5,853 nucleotides of DNA from positions 68,492 through 74,344 of the forward strand of contig MGDX01000018.1 of NCBI GenBank assembly GCA_001791035.1. Direction: 5' to 3'. Positions 1-4,128 of this stretch are shown piece by piece. The position numbers and the translations under genes are program-made. The DNA is from Candidatus Uhrbacteria bacterium RIFCSPHIGHO2_02_FULL_53_13 (lineage in GTDB: Bacteria; Patescibacteriota; Patescibacteriia; UBA9934; UBA11717). Numbering within the stretch: the first letter of the stretch is position 1; the number at the start of each line of letters is the position of its first letter. Under the pieces are notes generated by a model. The model made no database searches and was not told the origin of the DNA. It saw nothing but the letters and a program-made list of their open reading frames with translations.

Positions 1-565
1 AACGTCGAATGTTTTTTGTGTAGGTCTGCCCATCAATCGAATACTCAAACCCCCCATGCCTTGTCCCCGGCCTTGGCATGACAAGCACTCTTTGGGTGCT
101 TCCGTCCGGCAAAGTTACCATCACAGTGCGCGCGTGGATTTTGTCATACTCACTGTTTTCGAACGCATCAATGACCTCCTGCTCTGCGATCGCCACTGCC
201 TCTTCTGGTGTTGGCGGTGCTTCCAGCTCGGTTGCTTCCAACTCGATCGTCTGCGGAACGACCGCTGACGGTTTGATCACCGGTACGGGAACAGACGTCG
301 GCGCAGGCGCGGGCACGAATGTCGGCGTCACCGGTTGTGGTACCGTCACCGGTATCGTGATAGTTGAAGAACCTGTAAAAATGTTGAGCTCAAGTGTGGA
401 TGGAAATATCTCTGGCTCGGGACTCGGCGCAGGCGTCGGTTCAATTGGTGCTGGAGTCCCCCACTCACAGGTCTTTGCCTCACCTGTCTGACACGCCACC
501 CAACCCTTATACAACTCGCTCTCTTCATCATTGATGCTCCCCGGAAGTTTATACACCTCGTCCAT
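1..565 (-). CDS. 3' part of an interrupted exported Pro/Thr-rich protein, partial at the left edge
   Basis: The frame is open from a stop at 581-583 to the window edge, with a first Met at 565. About 188 residues are visible and the C-terminus lies outside. After a short stretch with two cysteines (CQTGEAKTC), residues about 38-105 are a low-complexity linker rich in Pro, Thr, Val and Ala (TPAPIEPTPAPSPEPE and similar). A short acidic helix follows (EEAVAIAEQEVIDAFE), then a beta-rich segment (RTVMVTLPDGS, GGFEYSIDGQTY) that reads like the start of a folded extracytoplasmic domain. I do not recognise the family. This fragment is in the same frame as the signal-peptide fragment at 758-871, and the two are separated by an inserted element, so it is best read as the remainder of one secreted or surface gene. 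If it is translated by itself from 565 it lacks an export signal. No Shine-Dalgarno sequence precedes 565. Confidence is high that the frame is real and low on function. Confidence 0.7.
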   Translation of the reverse strand, partial: MDEVYKLPGSINDEESELYKGWVACQTGEAKTCEWGTPAPIEPTPAPSPEPEIFPSTLELNIFTGSSTITIPVTVPQPVTPTFVPAPAPTSVPVPVIKPSAVVPQTIELEATELEAPPTPEEAVAIAEQEVIDAFENSEYDKIHARTVMVTLPDGSTQRVLVMPRPGTRHGGFEYSIDGQTYTKNIRR

Positions 566-575
566 ACAAGCTATA

Positions 576-601
576 TATAGTCATCACACTATGAAACAGG
601 A
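576..601. repeat. Left terminal inverted repeat of the insertion
   Basis: These 26 bp match the reverse complement of 732-757 at 25 positions. The only difference is A at 586 where the partner reads G. The outermost TATA is self-complementary, so the exact boundary between target TA and element end cannot be fixed by symmetry alone; the frame-restoring deletion favours a 2-bp TA target. Confidence 0.9.
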
Positions 602-755
602 CTCCATCATTCTTGAAACAGGCGAATTCCTAGCTCTTCGGAAGAAAAAATCCTCAATGTAGCTACGGCTACATCTGCGGTTTTTTCTCCCTGCAGAGCG
701 TCGGACTTCGCTCTGTTTCAAAAATGCTAATTCCTGTTTCATAGTGCGATGACTA
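578..755. mobile_element. MITE-like palindromic insertion flanked by TA
   Basis: A 178-bp element is bounded by near-perfect terminal inverted repeats and by the dinucleotide TA on each side (576-577 and 756-757). It encodes no transposase. Almost its whole length forms one imperfect palindrome: the left arm (576-663) and the complement of the right arm (668-757) share blocks in the same order (TATGAAACAGGA, TTGAAACAG, GCGAA, GAAAAAA, ATGTAGC). The centre is a perfect 7-bp stem with a TACG loop. The gene on either side is in one frame, and deleting 180 bp (element plus one TA) joins the halves without a stop. TA duplication is characteristic of IS630/Tc1-mariner-type transposition in general; assigning this element to that group is inference. 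No parent transposase is visible here. Confidence 0.75.
657..674. other. Central hairpin of the insertion element
   Basis: ATGTAGC (657-663) pairs perfectly with GCTACAT (668-674) around the four-base loop TACG. It is the tip of the long palindrome. A separate small hairpin sits in the right arm, AGAGCG (695-700) with CGCTCT (709-714). On the plus strand the tip is followed closely by a six-T run (681-686), so weak terminator activity is possible but unproven. Confidence 0.6.
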
Positions 756-757
756 TA
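732..757. repeat. Right terminal inverted repeat of the insertion
   Basis: Partner of 576-601, in opposite orientation with one mismatch. A second, shorter copy of the GAAACAG motif lies inside each arm (613-621 and 713-721), giving a nested inverted arrangement. Confidence 0.9.
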
Positions 758-870
758 GATGCGGTCGCATTCCTCTTTGGCAAGCAGGGGGCGCGTCCAC
801 GGAAGAAGCAAGAACACGGTCGTACCAAAAACAAACAGAAACACCGTTGGCATTTTCTTTGTGTGTTTCA

Positions 871-903
871 TACGCAATACATTATACTTTATGCGCAATA
901 CTT
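871..903. repeat. 12-bp direct repeat, 21-bp period, in the divergent promoter region
   Basis: TACGCAATACAT (871-882) and TGCGCAATACTT (892-903) agree at 10 of 12 positions, with CGCAATAC identical in both. The start-to-start distance of 21 bp is two helical turns, so both copies face the same side of DNA. The repeats bracket the minus-strand -10 box and lie just upstream of the plus-strand one. This is a plausible paired operator; the binding protein is unknown. Confidence 0.4.
881..886 (-). promoter_or_regulatory. -10 box of the interrupted secreted-protein gene
   Basis: Read on the minus strand this is a perfect TATAAT ending 9 bases before the ATG at 871. No good -35 hexamer is visible at 16-18 bp. 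The position implies a very short or absent 5' leader. Confidence 0.55.
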
Positions 904-904
904 G

Positions 905-913
905 TGCTATTAT
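905..913 (+). promoter_or_regulatory. Extended -10 promoter for the 159-residue gene
   Basis: TGC followed directly by TATTAT matches the extended -10 pattern (TGn plus hexamer), which can work without a strong -35. It ends 8 bases before the ATG at 922, so the transcript would begin at or very near the start codon. Confidence 0.5.
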
Positions 914-921
914 GGGGCAGT

Positions 922-1401
922 ATGAAAAATCTCCAAGCCATTCATCCAAACGAGTGGGAACACACGCAAGCGGCGGAAAACATCATCAATGCACCAGGTC
1001 AAGGTTCGGGCCATGAACGGATTATGTACGGCATTGTGGAGGACACGGAGCAATCCGTATTTTACTTTGCCACAAAAAGCGCCATCTATTTGCCACCGCC
1101 CGCCAACATCGGCGACCTGTCTACGGCCATCTATGCGTTCGATCCAAAAAAACAATCGTTTGAGCGACTGTTCAAACGCGAAGCGGAATACGACTACGAC
1201 GCGACCGATCCAAACACGCTCGAAACATTCTATGTGCTCGGCATAGACAACGGATATCTGATTGTGCAAATTCTCAAACAAGCGGCTCCTGATGACCCGC
1301 AGGAATTGTGGAGAATCCCGTTTGGAAACACCGCGAGCGGCCCCGTAAAATTGGATCTCCAAAATCCGTACAGCAAACGGGCGCCTTACGACCGCACGTA
1401 A
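922..1401 (+). CDS. Hypothetical protein, 159 residues, beta-rich, cytosolic
   Basis: I do not recognise this protein. It has no signal peptide, no membrane segment and no cysteines. Residues 1-30 look helical and loop-like. From about residue 34 there are alternating short hydrophobic strands (IMYGIVED, SVFYFATK, AIYAFDP, FYVLGIDNGYLIVQIL, ELWRIPFG) with polar turns, a pattern seen in fragments of beta-propeller or other beta-sandwich proteins; this resemblance is only visual. The chain is charged and ends with a basic tail (SKRAPYDRT). The start at 922 is preferred to an in-frame Met at 847, because the extra residues would overlap the divergent gene and an extended -10 box lies 8 bases before 922. 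There is no Shine-Dalgarno sequence. It converges on the glyA operon with a shared terminator just after its TAA. The long open frame on the opposite strand looks like a shadow. Confidence 0.8.
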   Translation: MKNLQAIHPNEWEHTQAAENIINAPGQGSGHERIMYGIVEDTEQSVFYFATKSAIYLPPPANIGDLSTAIYAFDPKKQSFERLFKREAEYDYDATDPNTLETFYVLGIDNGYLIVQILKQAAPDDPQELWRIPFGNTASGPVKLDLQNPYSKRAPYDRT

Positions 1402-1411
1402 TTGGTCGCCC

Positions 1412-1445
1412 AACAAAAAACCGCTACGCGAGCGGCTCTTTTGTT
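1412..1445. terminator. Bidirectional rho-independent terminator
   Basis: CCGCT (1421-1425) pairs with AGCGG (1431-1435) around a five-base loop. The stem is flanked by an A tract on the left and a T-rich tract on the right, and AACAAAA (1412-1418) can also pair with TTTTGTT (1439-1445). The same structure gives a stem followed by U residues on both strands. It lies 10 bases after the stop of the plus-strand gene and 6 bases after the stop of the last minus-strand gene, as expected for two converging units. Confidence 0.8.
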
Positions 1446-1451
1446 TTCCGA

Positions 1452-1700
1452 CTATTCGATAATGCGAATGGACACCACACGCGTCACTGTCTGTCTGGAC
1501 CCCTCAAACGTCTGCACATACCCCTCTGCCGGATTCTGCTTTGGCGCCGTGACGGTTTCCACGTCGCCCACCACCTCCACGCGCTTCCCTTGATACAAGT
1601 CCGTGTCACCCAAATCGGTATCCGGCACAAACACGTCGCCAACCATGGCGCCTCCTTTTGCTCGCTGAAAAATTCCCACAATGGTTTTTTGTATTGGCAT
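1452..1700 (-). CDS. Small beta-rich protein, possibly OB-fold-like, last gene of the glyA operon
   Basis: This 82-residue protein starts MPIQKTIVGIF and ends VTRVVSIRIIE. Segments such as YQGKRVEVVGDVETVTAP and TVTRVVSIRII alternate hydrophobic residues in the way small beta-barrels do, and V-x-V-x-G-x-V is common in OB-type folds. That is a visual impression, not a family assignment. There are no cysteines, no signal peptide and no membrane segment. The Met at 1700 lies two bases after the folD stop; no good Shine-Dalgarno is seen at normal distance (a G run lies about 16 bases away), so translation is probably coupled to folD. A longer in-frame start at 1724 would overlap folD by 22 bases and seems less likely. 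TATTAT sits 10 bases before the start, inside folD, so an internal promoter is also possible. Function is unknown; its position suggests co-expression with the folate enzymes. Confidence 0.75.
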   Translation of the reverse strand: MPIQKTIVGIFQRAKGGAMVGDVFVPDTDLGDTDLYQGKRVEVVGDVETVTAPKQNPAEGYVQTFEGSRQTVTRVVSIRIIE

Positions 1701-1702
1701 AT

Positions 1703-2614
1703 TTACGAAGATAATACCCCACAACTCGATTCAGAGCGAATCATGGAGTGATGGCTATGTTGCATCTCATACGCCTGTACAACATTCTGGATCAAGTATG
1801 CAACCGTAAGCGGCCCTACGCCGCCCGGGACGGGCGTCACATACGACGCCTTTTCGCGCACGGAGGGGCAAACGTCGCCACACACTTTTCCGTTCACGGA
1901 GTTGGCGCCAATGTCCACCACCATCGCGCCTGCTTTTATCATCTCCTTTGTAATAAAACCCGCGCGGCCAACCGCCACAATCACCACATCGGCGTCACCG
2001 ATCGTCTTGAACACGTCAAGGGCTTCCGGTGAACGATACGCCGCAGTCACGCCTTCCTGTTTGAGCAGCACCAACATGGGCTCTGCAAAAATAGGACTAT
2101 TTGAAATGACGACGGCTATTCTTCCTCTCAACGATTGTTCGGTCGCGCGCAAAAGATGCATCACGCCGAGCATAACGGGCGGAACCAACGAAGGCGCGCC
2201 TTCCGCGCGGCGCGCGCGATTTGCCGGATGAAATCCGTCCACGTCTTTATCCGGATGAATGGCCGCCACGATGGCGTCTTCGTCTTGCTCGGGGAGCGGA
2301 AACTGGACAAGAATGCCGTGAATATCCTCTCGCGCGTTGAGCGCTTGCACCGCTTGAATCAGCTCCGCCGTCGTGGCGTTGGCGGGATAAAACTGCTTTT
2401 CAAAATGAATGCCCGCCTCTTTTGCCGCCGCTCCTTTGAGCTTGATATAGGTGTGCGACGCCGCGTTATCTCCCACCAAAATCGTCGCTAATCCCGGCGT
2501 ACGGTCCATGAGCAAAACACGGCGCTTCACGTTTTCGCGAATAGCCAGCGCGAGCGGCTTTCCGCTCACGAGCGTTGCCTCAAATGACTGAATTGTGGGC
2601 TCTTCAACAAACAT
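1703..2614 (-). CDS. folD: Bifunctional methylene-tetrahydrofolate dehydrogenase / methenyl-tetrahydrofolate cyclohydrolase
   Basis: FolD oxidises 5,10-methylene-tetrahydrofolate to the methenyl form and hydrolyses that to 10-formyl-tetrahydrofolate, in the cytosol. The N-terminal catalytic domain is clear: VGDNAASHTYIKLK holds the Y-x-x-x-K pair (Tyr56, Lys60), GILVQFPLP holds Gln104, and HPDKDVDGFHPAN holds Asp126, equivalent to Tyr50, Lys54, Gln98 and Asp121 of E. coli FolD. The family signature TPVPGGVGP lies near residues 260-268. The dinucleotide-binding loop is unusual: where relatives read about GRSxIVGxP, this protein reads SNSPIFAEP (171-179), losing both glycines. Length is 303 residues, slightly longer than usual because of a short N-terminal extension and a polar tail. 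Two adjacent ATGs exist (2617 and 2614); the second stands 6 bases from a GAGGAG site and is chosen, but 2617 is equally in frame. The gene overlaps the end of glyA and supplies the next step of the same pathway. Confidence 0.93.
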   Translation of the reverse strand: MFVEEPTIQSFEATLVSGKPLALAIRENVKRRVLLMDRTPGLATILVGDNAASHTYIKLKGAAAKEAGIHFEKQFYPANATTAELIQAVQALNAREDIHGILVQFPLPEQDEDAIVAAIHPDKDVDGFHPANRARRAEGAPSLVPPVMLGVMHLLRATEQSLRGRIAVVISNSPIFAEPMLVLLKQEGVTAAYRSPEALDVFKTIGDADVVIVAVGRAGFITKEMIKAGAMVVDIGANSVNGKVCGDVCPSVREKASYVTPVPGGVGPLTVAYLIQNVVQAYEMQHSHHSMIRSESSCGVLSS

Positions 2615-3911
2615 CATAGACTCCTCGATGAAGCGGGAATTGTACGCAGAGCTCTTCGACCTCGCGACGAATCGCTTTGAGTGCGTTTTCGTTTTCATGG
2701 TGCGATATCGTACGATCAATCCAGCCGGCAATGAGCTTCATTTCAGCCTCCTTCATTCCGCGTGTGGTGAGCGCCGGCGTCCCCAATCGAATCCCCGACG
2801 GATCAAACGGTTTGCGCGGATCGTGTGGGATCGTGTTTTTGTTGACGGTAATCCCGGACACGCCAAGCGCACGCTCCGCCTGCTTTCCAGTCACCCCTTT
2901 GTTGGTGAGATCAACGAGCATGAGATGCGTGTCCGTGCCGCCGGTCATCAACTCGTATTCATGTTCCATCAGCGCTTCGGCGAGCGTCTTGGCATTTTTG
3001 ATCACTTGATTTGCGTATGTTGTGAACGCCGGCTGTAAAGCTTCGTTCAGCGCCACGGCAATGGCGGCCGTTTGATGATTGTGCGGCCCTCCTTGAATGC
3101 CCGGAATAATCGCGCGGTCAATGAGCGTCGGCATGTTTTCGGTTGCGCGCTCCACGCGCTTGAGCGGTGTGGACGGATGACCGTTTGATAAAATAATCGC
3201 CCCGCGCGGACCGCGCAGAGTTTTGTGCGTCGTCGTGGTCACCACATCGGCAATGCCCACCGGATTTGGATGAACGCCGCCTGCCACAAGCCCCGCCACG
3301 TGGCTCATGTCCGCGAGCAAAAACGCTCCCACTTCATCGGCGATCGTGCGAAACTCCGCCCACGGATACTGCCGCGCGTACGCGCTCCCTCCAACGACGA
3401 TCAGCTTCGGACGGTGCGCAAGCGCCAAGGCGCGCGCCTCGTCCAAATCAATGTAACCATCTTTGCTGCATCCGTATTGGATGCTGTTGAAGTACATGCC
3501 CGACACGCTCACCTTCAAACCGTGCGTCATGTGACCGCCATGGTCGAGCTTGAGTCCCATGAGCGTGTCGCCCGGATCCAAAAGCGCCACATACACGGCA
3601 ATGTTCGCCGCGCATCCCGAGTGCGCCTGCACGTTTGCGTGATCGGCACCAAACAATTGCTTGGCGCGATCGCGCGCGAGCGTTTCTATGGCATCCACAT
3701 GTTCACATCCGCCGTAATAGCGCATACCCGGATACCCTTCCGAGTACTTGTCCGTGAGGCGGCTCCCAAGCGCTTCCAAAACAGCATCGGATGTGTGGTT
3801 TTCCGAGGGAATCATCTCCAATCCGTCCTTTTGACGAGCCGTCTCCTTTTTGATGAGATCGGCAATCTGGGCGTCGTGTTGTTGCAGTGGCGTATGCATG
3901 GGCTTATCCAT
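2604..3911 (-). CDS. glyA: Serine hydroxymethyltransferase
   Basis: This PLP enzyme converts serine and tetrahydrofolate to glycine and 5,10-methylene-tetrahydrofolate. Hallmarks run along its 435 residues: LEMIPSENHTS near the N-terminus, DKYSEGYPGMRYYGGCE, HSGCAANIAVY, DHGGHMTHG, ADMSHVAGLVAGG, and VTTTTHKTLRGPRG with Lys230 as the PLP-binding lysine. Next come GIQGGPHNHQTAAIAVAL, GGTDTHLMLVDL, ITVNKNTIPHDP and IRLGTPALTTRG with the carboxylate-binding Arg. The family is usually about 415-420 residues; the extra residues are a short N-terminal stretch and a tail (HRGVYDVC) that overlaps the folD start. Met 3911 is chosen because a -10-like box lies 10 bases upstream; Met 3899 is an alternative, and an in-frame Met at 4085 would run antisense through the neighbouring gene. 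It is the first gene of the glyA-folD-small-protein operon. SGCAAN replaces the commoner SGSQAN, a mild variation. The gene looks intact. Confidence 0.97.
   Translation of the reverse strand: MDKPMHTPLQQHDAQIADLIKKETARQKDGLEMIPSENHTSDAVLEALGSRLTDKYSEGYPGMRYYGGCEHVDAIETLARDRAKQLFGADHANVQAHSGCAANIAVYVALLDPGDTLMGLKLDHGGHMTHGLKVSVSGMYFNSIQYGCSKDGYIDLDEARALALAHRPKLIVVGGSAYARQYPWAEFRTIADEVGAFLLADMSHVAGLVAGGVHPNPVGIADVVTTTTHKTLRGPRGAIILSNGHPSTPLKRVERATENMPTLIDRAIIPGIQGGPHNHQTAAIAVALNEALQPAFTTYANQVIKNAKTLAEALMEHEYELMTGGTDTHLMLVDLTNKGVTGKQAERALGVSGITVNKNTIPHDPRKPFDPSGIRLGTPALTTRGMKEAEMKLIAGWIDRTISHHENENALKAIRREVEELCVQFPLHRGVYDVC
2621..2626 (-). promoter_or_regulatory. Shine-Dalgarno site of folD, inside the glyA coding end
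   Basis: GAGGAG on the minus strand lies 3 bases from the first folD ATG and 6 from the second. It is the only strong Shine-Dalgarno sequence near a start in this window. It falls inside the last codons of glyA, which fits translation coupled across the overlap. Confidence 0.75.
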
Positions 3912-3921
3912 AGAGAGAGCG

Positions 3922-3927
3922 AGAATA
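3922..3927 (-). promoter_or_regulatory. Probable -10 box of the glyA operon
   Basis: TATTCT on the minus strand ends 10 bases before the ATG at 3911. No convincing -35 is seen; the expected place adjoins the palindrome at 3949-3965. No Shine-Dalgarno lies between, so a near-leaderless transcript is likely. Confidence 0.45.
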
Positions 3928-3947
3928 CCACGCGTAGAAAAAAAATG

Positions 3948-3953
3948 TATACT
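3948..3953 (+). promoter_or_regulatory. Probable -10 box of the 53-residue gene and HD protein unit
   Basis: TATACT ends 10 bases before the ATG at 3964, with TG immediately in front of the hexamer (no spacer base, so not a canonical extended -10). An eight-A run lies just upstream. The box is largely inside the palindrome at 3949-3965. Confidence 0.45.
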
Positions 3954-3965
3954 GTCACACAGTAT
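3949..3965. promoter_or_regulatory. 17-bp hyphenated palindrome, operator candidate
   Basis: ATACTGT (3949-3955) and ACAGTAT (3959-3965) are perfect inverted copies around CAC. The site covers most of the -10 box, the expected transcription start and the first two bases of the ATG at 3964. It also abuts the -35 position of glyA on the other strand. This is the geometry of a repressor site serving divergent units. A short hairpin in the mRNA is less likely because the transcript probably starts within the site. Confidence 0.45.
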
Positions 3966-4125
3966 GAAGACGAATGCACAAAAGAAACAAGATATCGAAG
4001 CGATTTGGTCAACGTTTATGACAAATCTGTCGGTGGTGCAGAGGAAACGAGATTCGATTGTTGCCAATTTTATTGCGGCGATCAAAGAAAAGCGTCTGGA
4101 CGAAATCAGAAAATCCCTTCAATAA
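3964..4125 (+). CDS. Small basic helical protein, 53 residues, function unknown
   Basis: The protein begins MKTNAQKKQDIEAIWSTF and ends KRLDEIRKSLQ. It is rich in Lys, Arg, Asp, Glu and Ile with no prolines, glycines or cysteines, so it is probably two amphipathic helices. There is no signal peptide and I see no family motif. The start is supported by a -10-like box 10 bases upstream and by the absence of an earlier suitable start outside the divergent glyA. There is no Shine-Dalgarno sequence. Its stop is followed by CGT and then the ATG of the next gene in the same reading frame, so the two are almost certainly one transcription unit. A small DNA- or partner-binding helper for the HD protein is conceivable, but nothing in the sequence proves it. 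It could also be a spurious short frame, though its codon pattern and position argue for a real gene. Confidence 0.65.
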   Translation: MKTNAQKKQDIEAIWSTFMTNLSVVQRKRDSIVANFIAAIKEKRLDEIRKSLQ

Positions 4126-4128
4126 CGT

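Larger units (their letters stand above)
584..871 (-). pseudogene. 5' part of the interrupted exported protein: signal peptide plus element-encoded tail
   Basis: Translation from the Met at 871 gives 95 residues. Residues 1-31 form a typical signal peptide: basic start (MKHTKK), hydrophobic core (VFLFVFGTTVFLLLPW) and likely cleavage after PLLA. The native mature protein then lasts only about seven residues (KEECDRI) before position 757, where the inserted element begins. The remaining 57 or so residues are encoded by the element and end at tandem stops (586-584 and 583-581). The start at 871 is preferred over an in-frame Met at 949, because 949 lies inside the divergent gene and a good -10 box (881-886) sits just before 871. 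The present product would be a short exported peptide with a nonsense tail. It is probably non-functional unless the element is lost. The downstream half of the gene is at 1-575. Confidence 0.7.

Noticed and set aside
78..491. Gly/Thr/Val-rich plus-strand frame resembling a repeat or collagen-like protein
   Set aside because: It is the complement of the Pro/Thr/Val-rich linker on the minus strand, whose frame is longer and continues an authentic signal-peptide gene.
657..690. Hairpin plus T run inside the insertion read as an ordinary intrinsic terminator
   Set aside because: The stem is the tip of a much longer palindrome, the T run is separated from it by several bases, and no plus-strand gene ends just before it. 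Termination activity may exist but is not its best explanation.
847..921. Longer N-terminus for the 159-residue protein, with a hydrophobic stretch like a membrane anchor
   Set aside because: It would overlap the start and promoter of the divergent gene, and the extended -10 box at 905-913 would then lie inside the coding region. The hydrophobicity comes from A/T-rich promoter DNA.
910..1416. 168-residue open frame on the minus strand
   Set aside because: It is fully antisense to the plus-strand 159-residue gene, lacks a promoter or ribosome site, crosses the terminator, and has a composition (rich in Arg, Val, Phe) typical of a shadow frame.
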